NCBI GenBank assembly: GCA_905215695.1
Contig: CAJMQN010000003.1
Span: 172,715 to 236,714 of the forward strand
Length of the DNA stretch: 64,000 nt
Reading direction: 5' to 3'
Source of the DNA: an uncultured bacterium
GTDB lineage: Bacteria; Bacillota; Clostridia; Christensenellales; HGM11417
Under the pieces are notes generated by a model, which saw nothing but the letters and a program-made list of their open reading frames with translations, was not told the DNA's origin and did not search any database. Positions 1 to 7,882 of the stretch are shown here, piece after piece. A program made the position numbers and the translations under genes. Each line of letters starts with the position of its first letter. The stretch's first letter is position 1.

Positions 1-1
1 G

Positions 2-1354
2 ACGGTGCACATTCCGCCGCTTTCGGATTTGGAATTCGGTCAGACAGGTTTCCGGTTTGTCTGTATCGACTTTTTGTCCGAAGAACCGTTTTCGCTGGCT
101 GCAATCTACGCGGTCTATGTTCACCGCGGACTGGAGCGCATCGGAAGTTTTGTCTGCAACGACGAGTTGGTAAACCGGATCTATCAAACTGCCTGCGATA
201 CGGTCTATCTCAATATGCAGAACCGACTGTGGGACGGCATCAAACGGGATCGTCTTGTGTGGATTGGGGACATGCACCCCGAGGTCAAGTCCATTCTGTA
301 CGCTTTCGGAGACGATATCTGTATTCGGCAGGCGCTCGACGAATCCGCTCGTCACAATCCTCTGCCCGCATGGATGTCCACCATTCCGACCTATTCCATG
401 TGGTGGATCCGCATTCTCTGCGACTATTGGAAGTTTACGGCAAAGGATGAATTTTTCCTTGCACAGCTTTCGTATTTGGAGGGCGTGCTGAACCAATTCG
501 ACCGCTGTATCTTCGAGGACGGAAGCATCGACTATTGGAAGGACTCTCCCGTAAATGCGACGCATGGCTATTTTTTGGATTGGGAATCCAGCGAGAGTCC
601 GGAAAATGTCGCGGGCAACGCTTACCTTTACCAGTGGTGTCTGACGGAATGCGTCAAGACAATCGAACTGCTCGGAATCGGGCATTCCGAACGGAAACCT
701 GAATTGGACAGGCTTTGCGCGCTCTGCCGGAGATTGATGGAAAAGCTGTCCAAAAAGAAATATCTGCCAGAGGAAAAGAAACAGGTCCTTGCATTTGGCT
801 ACCTGTCGAAACAATTGGAGGCGGAATATGTCGCGCCCAAACTTGTCCGAGGCGGTGCGGAAGGCTATTCAACCTTTATGAGTTCGTACATTCTGCGGGC
901 GACAGCGGAAAGCGCGGGTTGCGCATATGCGCTTGACGCCATGCGTGAATTTTACGGCGGTATGCTGTCCCGGGGCGCGACAAGTTTTTGGGAGAGCTTT
1001 GACGTAAGCTGGCTGCGGGGAAGCGGGCGTATCGACGAAATGCCGAGACCGGACGAGAAAGATATTCATTCCTCTTTCGGAAAATATTGTTACAAGGGCT
1101 ATCGGCTGAGTCTTTGTCACGGCTGGGCGAGCGGTCCCGTATCCTTTCTGAACGAGCAAATTTTTGGAATCAAAATTGAAGAACCGGGATGTCGAAAAAT
1201 TGTCTTATCTCCCGATCTTGGGAATCTGACGTTTGCGGAAGGCAGTCTGCCGACTCCCTACGGAACCGTGAAAGTGACGTGCAGCAAAACGCAAAACGGA
1301 ATCCGGACAGAATATGACGCGCCCAAAGAAGTAAACGTGAAAATATCGAAATAA
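2..1354 (+). CDS. GH78-like six-hairpin glycosidase (alpha-L-rhamnosidase-related), 5' end cut by window
   Basis: The frame is open to the left edge, so the start lies outside the window. The 449 visible residues match the (alpha/alpha)6 barrel and C-terminal beta-domain of bacterial alpha-L-rhamnosidase-like proteins. The segment DGIKRDRLVWIGDM (about residues 77-90) aligns with the family active-site block DCPQRDERLGWTGD. Both flanking aspartates are present, but the block is one residue shorter and the glutamate normally used as general acid is missing. Rhamnosidase activity is therefore uncertain; a related unsaturated or non-rhamnosyl substrate is possible. No signal peptide can be judged. 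The gene ends in a strong hairpin terminator that contains its stop codon. Confidence 0.75.
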   Translation, partial: TVHIPPLSDLEFGQTGFRFVCIDFLSEEPFSLAAIYAVYVHRGLERIGSFVCNDELVNRIYQTACDTVYLNMQNRLWDGIKRDRLVWIGDMHPEVKSILYAFGDDICIRQALDESARHNPLPAWMSTIPTYSMWWIRILCDYWKFTAKDEFFLAQLSYLEGVLNQFDRCIFEDGSIDYWKDSPVNATHGYFLDWESSESPENVAGNAYLYQWCLTECVKTIELLGIGHSERKPELDRLCALCRRLMEKLSKKKYLPEEKKQVLAFGYLSKQLEAEYVAPKLVRGGAEGYSTFMSSYILRATAESAGCAYALDAMREFYGGMLSRGATSFWESFDVSWLRGSGRIDEMPRPDEKDIHSSFGKYCYKGYRLSLCHGWASGPVSFLNEQIFGIKIEEPGCRKIVLSPDLGNLTFAEGSLPTPYGTVKVTCSKTQNGIRTEYDAPKEVNVKISK

Positions 1355-1395
1355 ATAAATCATCCCGCTTTCGTACGAAAGCGGGATGATTTATT
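1354..1395. terminator. Bidirectional terminator
   Basis: A perfect 42-bp palindrome with GC-rich core CATCCCGCTTTCG and T/A-rich flanks. It lies between two convergent genes and overlaps the stop codons of both, so it probably serves both strands. Confidence 0.9.
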
Positions 1396-2278
1396 AGGAA
1401 AGGATTTCCCGTAGATTCGCGATAAATATTTCCGCGGCGCGGGGGAATACCTGATATTTTTTCCAGGCGACGTCGAGATGGGATTCGAGCCGAGGGGAGA
1501 GCGGGCGGAAACACAGCTCGCTGTCGCCGCTGGTATTGATCAGGCGGTCGAGTCCGACGGCGACCCCCAATCCCTCTTTGACCAATAGGGAGGCGTTATA
1601 GATCAGATTGTAGGTCGCGACAATATTCGGCGCTACTTCAATCTGCTGAAACCAATTTGTCAGGATATGCCCGCGGTTTTCGGCTGCCTGCCGGGAGAAG
1701 ATGATGGGACGTCCCCGCAAGTCCTCAACGGTAACGGCTGTTTTTTGGGCAAGCGGGCAGTCCTTTCTCATCAGTATTCCCCAAACGTCGGTCATGGGCA
1801 AACGGATGTAGTCATACCTTGACAGATCGTCGTAATTGATGAGCACGCCGAAATCGAAGAGCCCCTTGTCAAGACGTTCGGTCACCACCCCGGCGTCACC
1901 GCTGAAAAAATGAAATTTAATTTTAGGAAACAATTCCTGCGTACGTTTTGCCGCCTTCGCGATCAGGCACATGGCATGGGATTCTCCGCACCCGATATGA
2001 ATGTCTCCGCTTATATCTCCGTCGCAGCCCGCAAGGTCGGCTTCCGTCTTGTCATAGAGGTCAATAATCTCTTCCGCGCGTTTCCGGAGCAGCGTACCCG
2101 CTTCCGTGAGCGCAATTTTTCTGTTGCCGCGAAGAAAGAGAGGTTTGCCGATTTCCTTCTCCAAATTCTGCATCTGTCTCGAAAGGTTGGGCTGTGTCGT
2201 ATGCACAAACTCCGCAGCTTTGGAGATATTTTCCTCCCGCGCCACCGCAAGAAAGTATCGCAATACCCGGATTTCCAT
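1394..2278 (-). CDS. LysR-family transcriptional regulator
   Basis: The 294-residue protein has the typical LysR layout. An N-terminal winged helix-turn-helix (about 1-60, with SKAAEFVHTTQPNLSRQMQNLE) is followed by a periplasmic-binding-protein-like effector domain. Length is normal for the family. It starts one base after the stop of the DUF4037 gene, so it appears to be the last gene of the TPR-DUF4037-LysR operon rather than divergent from a target as many LysR genes are. Effector and targets are not visible; the convergent glycosidase is a neighbour but not an obvious target. Confidence 0.9.
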   Translation of the reverse strand: MEIRVLRYFLAVAREENISKAAEFVHTTQPNLSRQMQNLEKEIGKPLFLRGNRKIALTEAGTLLRKRAEEIIDLYDKTEADLAGCDGDISGDIHIGCGESHAMCLIAKAAKRTQELFPKIKFHFFSGDAGVVTERLDKGLFDFGVLINYDDLSRYDYIRLPMTDVWGILMRKDCPLAQKTAVTVEDLRGRPIIFSRQAAENRGHILTNWFQQIEVAPNIVATYNLIYNASLLVKEGLGVAVGLDRLINTSGDSELCFRPLSPRLESHLDVAWKKYQVFPRAAEIFIANLREILS

Positions 2279-2279
2279 A

Positions 2280-3218
2280 TTAAACGCCTTCCATGATATG
2301 CATATTTCGGATTTCGGAATCCCGAATGGAATCCATGACGGAGTAGGCGTGTGTCTCGAGGTTGTTGCAGGTCGCGCGCGAAAGTCCCTGCGCCTTAAGT
2401 TCTGCGATCAATTGTTCCGCAATTTCCTCGATGCGTTCCTGTTTTTCTCCTGCCTCCGCGGGGGAGTTCCCCGTCTCTGTGAGCCTGACGAAGGAGGACT
2501 CGAGACCGGCGAGCAAGGGAAGTTCCCGCATGCCCCGATACGCCCATTTATAGAAAGGTTCGTATCTGTTGTTGAGTAGATAGACTGCGGAAAGGGCATT
2601 TTTGACAAACTCGAATATCGCAAGCTGTGCCGCGCCCCTCTCTCCCCGGGCAACGCACCTTGCGTAATTGTACTGTCCCGCCTGCGCCATGAGAACGGTG
2701 CGGGCGGCGAGTTTCTTTTTTCGCACGTCCTCGGGGAATCCCTTGAGCAGGATTTCCCGCACCTCTGAAAATTTCCCCAAAGGGTCTTGGAAAACTTCGC
2801 CGTTGCATGCGGCGGCAAGCGCGCTTTCGGGAAGGTACAGCCACTGTTCCGCGCACTCCGGCGCGCCCGGCGTTCCGAGGAATCTGCGGTAAAAGTCCTC
2901 GATTATCAGCACGCCGTGCCTTCCGCCGCCCACGGGGGAGACCCGCTGTCTGCGCAGTCCCATAAATTCCTTGGGGAGTTTCGCGTAGGCGCGTTCCAGC
3001 CGAAAACCGAATTTCCGCTCGTCCTCTTCGGTAATCCACAGGCAGAACGCGGGTTCAAAATCGTGGTCTTTGGAGACCTCGTCGTCGTATCCGAAACATT
3101 CGGAGCCCTCGCCGACAAGTCCGGCGGCGATTCGGTCTGCGCAGTCTCCGAACTGCTCTTTGAGCATATCCTTTCCGAAGGTTTCAAAATACGCTTTCGC
3201 AATCTCAAGCCCGCGCAT
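2280..3218 (-). CDS. DUF4037 domain protein
   Basis: A 312-residue protein starting at MRGLEIAKAYFE; a longer frame upstream runs inside the TPR gene and is not used. The first half, with GEGSECFGYDDEVSKDHDFEP and an early GLVGEGS, fits DUF4037 proteins, whose fold is related to nucleotidyltransferases and whose acidic D-x-D-type residues resemble metal ligands. Its start overlaps the end of the TPR gene by 14 nt, implying translational coupling. DUF4037 and TPR proteins often sit together in clostridia, but the substrate is unknown. No catalytic role should be assumed. Confidence 0.8.
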   Translation of the reverse strand: MRGLEIAKAYFETFGKDMLKEQFGDCADRIAAGLVGEGSECFGYDDEVSKDHDFEPAFCLWITEEDERKFGFRLERAYAKLPKEFMGLRRQRVSPVGGGRHGVLIIEDFYRRFLGTPGAPECAEQWLYLPESALAAACNGEVFQDPLGKFSEVREILLKGFPEDVRKKKLAARTVLMAQAGQYNYARCVARGERGAAQLAIFEFVKNALSAVYLLNNRYEPFYKWAYRGMRELPLLAGLESSFVRLTETGNSPAEAGEKQERIEEIAEQLIAELKAQGLSRATCNNLETHAYSVMDSIRDSEIRNMHIMEGV

Positions 3219-4035
3219 AGAGTTCCTCCGCGCGTTTTTTGAGTTCCCGGTCTGCGAGAAAGTACCCGAAATATCCAAATGAGGGCGCGCACTTGCTGCA
3301 CACGAAGGCATAGTAACCGTTTCTCGGCAGGCTCTCGGTATCGAGAAGGGCGAGCGCGCGGTTCATACATTCGTCGATTTTCGTCTCCGGCTCCTCGAGC
3401 CAATCCTCGTAGAGGTGCGCGAGATTGACGTAGGTGACCGCCATATCCGTCTCTCCGTGTTCGATATTCCCCATAATCTCGAGCGCCTGAAAAAAGCACT
3501 TTTCCGAGTCCTCGAAGTTTCCGAGGTCGTGCAGGGCGAGCGCCCTGTTGTTGTACAGTCCGCCAAACCTTGCGTCCTCGGGGGAGAGCCGTGCGCGGTA
3601 GATTTTCTCCGTCCGCTCATAGAGCGGCAGCGCGCGTTCGGCTTGTCCGAACGCCTTGAGCGTCGTCGCCGCGTTCAGGAGTATGGTCGCGCCCGAGACG
3701 GAATCTCCGAGCCCGAGTTCCTCGAGGAGAGAAAGCCCGCGTTCCACACAGACAAGCGCGTTTTCGCGCTCTCCGGTTTTGCGGTAAAAGCCGATGAGTT
3801 CGCTCGTCATGGCAAGTTCCCCGCGCCGGTCTTTGAGCGCGACAGCCTCTCCCTGCCAATACTTGAGCAGCCGTCCCGCCTCTGACATATCGTTTTTGTC
3901 AAAGAGCTTGTCCAACTTTTCGATGACTCGCTCCACGGGGATATGTCCCTCGGGAGAATCCTTTTCGGGATAGTAAAATTCTTTGCCGCCGCAGACCGCG
4001 CAGGACGGCTCTTTATAATCAAAGGGATCGAGCAT
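3205..4035 (-). CDS. Tetratricopeptide-repeat protein with N-terminal zinc-ribbon-like Cys pair
   Basis: I chose the ATG at 4035 because GGAGG (4041-4045) lies five bases ahead of it; the ATG at 4047 would place this ribosome site inside the gene. The 276-residue protein begins with CAVCGG, then carries several 34-40-residue helical repeats (for example GGLYNNRALALHDLGNFEDSEK). It also has a late CSKC pair that may complete a metal site with CAVC. A scaffold or partner role for the coupled DUF4037 protein is inferred from the 14-nt overlap only. Confidence 0.8.
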   Translation of the reverse strand: MLDPFDYKEPSCAVCGGKEFYYPEKDSPEGHIPVERVIEKLDKLFDKNDMSEAGRLLKYWQGEAVALKDRRGELAMTSELIGFYRKTGERENALVCVERGLSLLEELGLGDSVSGATILLNAATTLKAFGQAERALPLYERTEKIYRARLSPEDARFGGLYNNRALALHDLGNFEDSEKCFFQALEIMGNIEHGETDMAVTYVNLAHLYEDWLEEPETKIDECMNRALALLDTESLPRNGYYAFVCSKCAPSFGYFGYFLADRELKKRAEELYARA

Positions 4036-4055
4036 AAAAACCTCCATACCTTTTT

Positions 4056-4084
4056 ATTATACCATTTCTCATCTTCGGTTTCAA
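4056..4084 (-). promoter_or_regulatory. Promoter of the TPR-DUF4037-LysR operon
   Basis: On the minus strand: TTGAAA (4079-4084), 17-bp spacer, TATAAT (4056-4061). It leaves a very short leader before the ATG at 4035. Confidence 0.75.
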
Positions 4085-4087
4085 GCA

Positions 4088-4124
4088 AAAATCCAACGCC
4101 CGCTCGCAAGCGTCGTTGGATTTT
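4088..4124. terminator. Hairpin between divergent operons
   Basis: Eleven-bp arms AAAATCCAACG / CGTTGGATTTT with an inner GCT/AGC pairing. Each strand has a T-rich exit. It sits just upstream of the TPR promoter and of the first paired element, so it may insulate the two divergent units. Confidence 0.55.
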
Positions 4125-4135
4125 ATCATATACTA

Positions 4136-4248
4136 TGAAAAAGTACACCTTGATGTACATTCTATTTTATTCCATTTTATGCAACAATTTTACCATAATG
4201 TGGCAATTTTTGGCAAGTGTTTTTTGTTCGGAAAAGTGTACCTTTCCG
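4136..4248 (+). promoter_or_regulatory. Paired inverted element, locus 1 (upstream of first SipW operon)
   Basis: Left copy TGAAAAAGTACACCTTGATG (4136-4155) and right copy CGGAAAAGTGTACCTTTCCG (4229-4248), start to start 93 nt. As RNA the two could form about 15 pairs in 20 including GU. The right copy is itself an inverted repeat with GTTCGGAAA / TTTCCGAAC arms (4226-4251). Related pairs precede the operons at 28655 and 42206. Function unknown; see findings. Confidence 0.55.
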
Positions 4249-4316
4249 AACGGTTTCAGACGCCGTTTCCCCGATGAGCGGCGTTTTGGAATAAAAACAA
4301 ATTGTGGAGGATTGCT

Positions 4317-4859
4317 ATGAAAAGGAATATCAGAATCGCATCGACGATCACGACGATGCTGCTCGTTGTCGCAATCATGTGCGTGGGAATCTTCGCCGCG
4401 ACGCAGATCAGTGTCACGGGAAACGGCACGCTGACCTTCAGCGCCCAAGACGTTTACGCGACGGTGACCGTTGACAATCAGGAGGCGGGGGAAGGCGTGA
4501 CAGAGGGCGTCAGAACTTGGACGTTCGACAAGGACACCGCTCCCGGCGAATCGGCAACCGAGTCATTGACCTTTTCGCCGATTTCCGTTGACCCGACGAC
4601 CCGCACCGCGACGGTAAAGGTGACGGTGAAAAACGATTTCTCGGCGGACAGCGGCATCGGCATTTCCGCGGCGCTTTCCGTGACTTCGAATGACACGGAA
4701 CTCGTGACGGTCTCGGGCGCGGAGACGGCGACCGTTGCGCAAGGGGCGACGAAGGAATTTACGGTGACGTTCACGCTGACGGACAAGGCGGTCGAAGCGG
4801 GGCTTGGAGAGGGTGTGACCTTTGCTTTTTCGCTGACGCTGACAAGGGCGGCGGCGTAA
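4317..4859 (+). CDS. Small exported TasA/CalY-like protein (SipW-type substrate)
   Basis: The ATG at 4317 follows TGTGGAGG. The 180-residue product has a basic start (MKRNIRI), a hydrophobic stretch (about 10-30) and GIFAATQISVTGNGTLTF just after it, as in SipW-processed camelysin/TasA-like proteins. The rest is a Thr/Ala/Val-rich single beta-sandwich (SVDPTTRTATVKVTVKNDFS). It is followed eight bases later by a SipW-type signal peptidase, the usual pairing. It probably forms or decorates surface fibres. No metalloprotease motif is seen. Family assignment is by signal type, composition and context, not strong sequence identity. Confidence 0.65.
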   Translation: MKRNIRIASTITTMLLVVAIMCVGIFAATQISVTGNGTLTFSAQDVYATVTVDNQEAGEGVTEGVRTWTFDKDTAPGESATESLTFSPISVDPTTRTATVKVTVKNDFSADSGIGISAALSVTSNDTELVTVSGAETATVAQGATKEFTVTFTLTDKAVEAGLGEGVTFAFSLTLTRAAA

Positions 4860-4866
4860 TCCCCAT

Positions 4867-5934
4867 ATGAAGGAAGAGCGGAGCAGAGTCAAACGGGCGC
4901 TCGGCGTCGCGGGGGACGCGGTCTTTGCGCTCGTGCTGCTCTTCTGTATCTGCGCTGCGGCGGTGCTTCTCTGCCTGCGCGGTGAGGGACTCGCCGGGGC
5001 AAAGCTCGGGATTGTGCAGTCTCGGAGCATGGAACCCGGCTTACGTGTCGGGGACGTCGTGCGCGTCCTTCGGGAGGGCGAGTATGCGCGCGGGCAAATC
5101 ATCGTGTTTTACCGCGCGACGGATCTCTATGCGGGCGCGGCGGACGCTGCCGACCTCGGCAGCCGTCCCGTTTGGATTCATGAAATTATCGAGCGCAAAA
5201 CATTGCCCGACGGTCGCATCGGCTATCTCACAAAGGGGAGCGCGAACGCGTCCGACGACGGCGCGTACGTGCCGCAGGATTTTGTGCTCGGCAGAGCCCT
5301 TCCGCTCTCTCCTTTTTGGAGCCGCGCTGTCGGTTTTGTCTCGTCGGTGAAGGGGATTGTTCTGCTCGTCCTCCTGCCCTGCGCGGTCATGCTCGTACTT
5401 CTGTCTCGGGAGCTTGTGTGTATTCTGCTCGAACCGCCCGAGCGGACGTTTTACAGGAAATCCTTTACCGCCCGCTTGATTCTTGCGCCGACCGAGGTCA
5501 AGTCACGCTATCTCGCGGTCAAAAACGAATTGCTGTCCTATCGGGACTGCCGTGCGCGCACGAGTTGGAAGGCGGAGAGCTTTCGCGTGCGCGGCAAACC
5601 CTTTGCAAAACTAGATATCAGGGGCAGAACGCTCAAACTCTGCCTTGCGCTCCCGCCCGAACAGGCGGCGGAACGCAAGTACGGAATAGAGGACGGCTCC
5701 GCCCGTGCCGCGTTCCGCGATTTTCCGAGTATCATGCGGATACGGAGCGCCCGAGCGGTCAACTATGCGAAACAGCTGATTACCCTCGCCGCCCTCTTTC
5801 ATGGCTTTGAGCGGTCGGAAAATCCTGCGCCCGCCCTCCTTCCTCCCGAGATGACGAGACGGCAGATGCTCCGCGCGGGTCTGCTCAGGCGGACAACGAT
5901 GCGGAGACCCTTTCCCTCAAAGGAGCCGAGATGA
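4867..5934 (+). CDS. SipW-type signal peptidase I with extra C-terminal domain
   Basis: The 355-residue membrane protein has TM1 (about 16-38), the catalytic block QSRSMEPG (Ser54) and WIHEIIER (His105 in place of the bacterial lysine). That Ser/His pair defines the ER-type (SipW, archaeal, eukaryotic) signal peptidases. A second TM follows (about 160-182). Residues about 195-315 then form an extra cytoplasmic domain (KSFTARLI...VKNELLSYRDCRARTSWK...LDIRGRTLKL) that ordinary SipW proteins lack. A similar domain is seen in the membrane protein at 28655. It probably processes the 4317 product and perhaps the 5931 product, whose start overlaps its stop by ATGA. Confidence 0.85.
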   Translation: MKEERSRVKRALGVAGDAVFALVLLFCICAAAVLLCLRGEGLAGAKLGIVQSRSMEPGLRVGDVVRVLREGEYARGQIIVFYRATDLYAGAADAADLGSRPVWIHEIIERKTLPDGRIGYLTKGSANASDDGAYVPQDFVLGRALPLSPFWSRAVGFVSSVKGIVLLVLLPCAVMLVLLSRELVCILLEPPERTFYRKSFTARLILAPTEVKSRYLAVKNELLSYRDCRARTSWKAESFRVRGKPFAKLDIRGRTLKLCLALPPEQAAERKYGIEDGSARAAFRDFPSIMRIRSARAVNYAKQLITLAALFHGFERSENPAPALLPPEMTRRQMLRAGLLRRTTMRRPFPSKEPR

Positions 5935-7247
5935 AAAAATATCGAAAATTTGTCCTTGCGGGCAATCTGTGTCTCGTATGTCTGGCGTTTGCGGCGGTCG
6001 CGCCTATCGGACTGCGCGCGGCAAACCGGATTTTTCTGTCCGGCGGCGCGCAGATTGTCTATGAGAATACGGGCGAGGTGACCCGTCCCGACGATGAAAC
6101 GCTCGCTGAACAAAAGGCGCAGCTCGAGAGCGCCGGACTTGTCGTGAGCGAGGACGGGACGGTCACTTTGCTCAACAATACGGGTTCGATGGGCGGCTCG
6201 GCGGAGCAGGTCAGGTCAATGCGGGAGGGACTCTTGACAAGCGGCATTCTCTCTTACTGCAAATACGAGGGCTCGGTCTGTACCGTCATGAACGAACTTG
6301 TCGCGATTCTCGATTTTTCGGGGTACTACATTCAGGCTTTTTCGGAGAACTGTCTGGACGGACTGAAGGACGCAATCTTCGGAAATTGGAGCGTGAGTTT
6401 TGACAATGTAACCGTCCCCGTCTATGATTCGGTGACGGGCGCGGCGCTCGCCCCGGTCACCGCAAGTTTTTCGCAGGGCGGCTATGTCATCGGCGGAACG
6501 CGCTCGGCGCGCTACTCTCTGCGCGTGGTTCTTCCGAACATCGGCGCGGAGGTGTTCATGTTCGGGGAGAACAGTCTCAATTTCCCCAACATGGGGGCGC
6601 CGACCAATCTCGCAATCGACATTAGCAACCTCGCGCTGAAACGCGTGGACGGTAAAATATTGGGTATTGACCTGCATCCGTATGTGTTCGGCGCGGCGGC
6701 GTGGCAGAACGGTAAGCCGAACCATATCCATTTTATCGGGAGCGAAGACAATCAGCTCGAATATGCGATGTCCGCATCGCTTTCGCAGTTGGATATCATC
6801 GACCTCGCTGTGCTCGGCGCGGATCTGAACGTCGAAATTTTTTCCAAGCCGCGAAAGGGCGAGGTGTTTACCCAACTCGCCGTGGGAATGACGAAGTCGA
6901 GAGGGGAGGGCGCTCTCACCCTTCGCGTGTACGACCTGCCCCATGACGAATTGTCGCCGGACAGGGATGCGGTGGGAATCTTGAATCTCGGGCATTGGTT
7001 CAAATACGTTTACGGGGAAATTCCCGACGCTACCTTCGAGCATGTCCGGCGGGATTCGGAGAATCAGGTAAACACGGCGGACGTCGCCGAACTCACGTAC
7101 GATTGGGAGGGCATCGACCAAAACGGTACCGTCACGCACCGCGCATACTGCCGGCACAGCGGCGAAGGGACGACGGGCGCGGAGATCGGTTGGTTCGAAC
7201 GCGGTCAGCGTTTCTTCCGCCCGGACGGGACGCAGATTGTTCTGTAA
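5931..7247 (+). CDS. Secreted protein of unknown function, third gene of SipW operon 1
   Basis: The 438-residue product starts in the ATGA overlap with the signal peptidase gene. It has an N-terminal hydrophobic segment (LAGNLCLVCLAFAAVAPIGLRA) suited to export, and a short heptad-like stretch near 50-80. A long mixed alpha/beta region follows, with repeated phrases such as FGENSLNFPNMGAPTNLAIDISN and DLHPYVFGAAAW. I recognise no domain. Only three cysteines are present and there is no cell-wall anchor. Its coupling to SipW suggests it belongs to the same surface assembly. Confidence 0.6.
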   Translation: MKKYRKFVLAGNLCLVCLAFAAVAPIGLRAANRIFLSGGAQIVYENTGEVTRPDDETLAEQKAQLESAGLVVSEDGTVTLLNNTGSMGGSAEQVRSMREGLLTSGILSYCKYEGSVCTVMNELVAILDFSGYYIQAFSENCLDGLKDAIFGNWSVSFDNVTVPVYDSVTGAALAPVTASFSQGGYVIGGTRSARYSLRVVLPNIGAEVFMFGENSLNFPNMGAPTNLAIDISNLALKRVDGKILGIDLHPYVFGAAAWQNGKPNHIHFIGSEDNQLEYAMSASLSQLDIIDLAVLGADLNVEIFSKPRKGEVFTQLAVGMTKSRGEGALTLRVYDLPHDELSPDRDAVGILNLGHWFKYVYGEIPDATFEHVRRDSENQVNTADVAELTYDWEGIDQNGTVTHRAYCRHSGEGTTGAEIGWFERGQRFFRPDGTQIVL

Positions 7248-7277
7248 AAAAATTTTTAATTACCCTATGCTAACTTG

Positions 7278-7306
7278 TTGACAAAGTAAAAAGAATGATT
7301 TATAAT
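7278..7306 (+). promoter_or_regulatory. Consensus promoter of the feo operon
   Basis: TTGACA (7278-7283), 17-bp spacer, TATAAT (7301-7306): a perfect sigma-A consensus. Confidence 0.9.
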
Positions 7307-7313
7307 ACCATCG

Positions 7314-7340
7314 AAAAGAGTTGTGTGACAGCTCTTTTCT
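7314..7340 (+). terminator. Leader hairpin of the feo operon (possible attenuator)
   Basis: GAAAAGAGTTGT / ACAGCTCTTTTC with a 3-nt loop and a T-rich exit (CTTTTCTTTT), within the first bases of the transcript and before the first gene. It resembles an intrinsic terminator and could attenuate feo transcription. Confidence 0.5.
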
Positions 7341-7351
7341 TTTGGCAAATA

Positions 7352-7367
7352 GTTAGCTATTGCTAAC
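7352..7367 (+). promoter_or_regulatory. Candidate metalloregulator operator in the feo leader
   Basis: Perfect inverted repeat GTTAGC-TATT-GCTAAC. A further GCTAAC half-site lies at 7269-7274, just upstream of the -35 box. The TTAG...CTAA pattern resembles DtxR/IdeR-type iron boxes more than Fur boxes. The regulator itself is not in this window. Confidence 0.45.
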
Positions 7368-7409
7368 CAAAAAAAGTATCAAACGCCCGGAGTGAGGGAA
7401 AGGAGAACC

Positions 7410-7625
7410 ATGATGCCGCTTATCGTAGCGCCCACGGGAAAGGATTTGAGAGTGACCAAAGTCTCCGCCGACGAAAAGACGAGGCGGCACCTTGAGAATC
7501 TCGGGATCCTGACGGGGGCAAAGATTGTGACGCTCTCGGAGAGCAACGGAAACGTTATCCTGAAAATCAAGGACGGACGTCTCGCACTTGACAGGCAGCT
7601 CGCCATGAAAATTTTTGTCGCGTAA
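7410..7625 (+). CDS. feoA: FeoA-like SH3-domain protein 1
   Basis: A 71-residue FeoA with start ATGATG after AAAGGAG; the ATG at 7413 is equally placed. Features are the central glycine turn LGILTGAKIVTLSES and the closing LDRQLAMKIFV. FeoA binds the cytosolic side of FeoB and tunes ferrous iron uptake. It is the first of two feoA genes before feoB, a common clostridial layout, and is placed directly behind the iron-box-like repeat. Confidence 0.85.
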   Translation: MMPLIVAPTGKDLRVTKVSADEKTRRHLENLGILTGAKIVTLSESNGNVILKIKDGRLALDRQLAMKIFVA

Positions 7626-7648
7626 ACAATAGTATCGGGAGGTAACGG

Positions 7649-7882
7649 ATGGAAAAATTATTGCAGGGATTCGCACCGCAGGAGCGGGGGCGGGTCAAGC
7701 GGGTGGATGCCGAAGGGAAAATTCGGCGGCGGCTCTTTGATATGGGCGTGACGCCGGGCGCAGAGATTGTCATGCGCAAGACCGCGCCCTTGGGCGACCC
7801 CATCGAGGTGACGCTGCGCGGGTACGAACTCACGCTTCGAAAGAGCGAGGCGCAGACGGTCGTGATGGAGGTGGAGGCATGA
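7649..7882 (+). CDS. feoA: FeoA-like SH3-domain protein 2
   Basis: A 77-residue protein with the canonical FeoA block RRRLFDMGVTPGAEIVMRKTAPLGDPIEVTLRGYELTLRK. This copy is closer to the family consensus than the first. It overlaps feoB by ATGA, so the two are translationally coupled, as expected for an FeoA-FeoB complex at the inner membrane. Confidence 0.92.
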   Translation: MEKLLQGFAPQERGRVKRVDAEGKIRRRLFDMGVTPGAEIVMRKTAPLGDPIEVTLRGYELTLRKSEAQTVVMEVEA

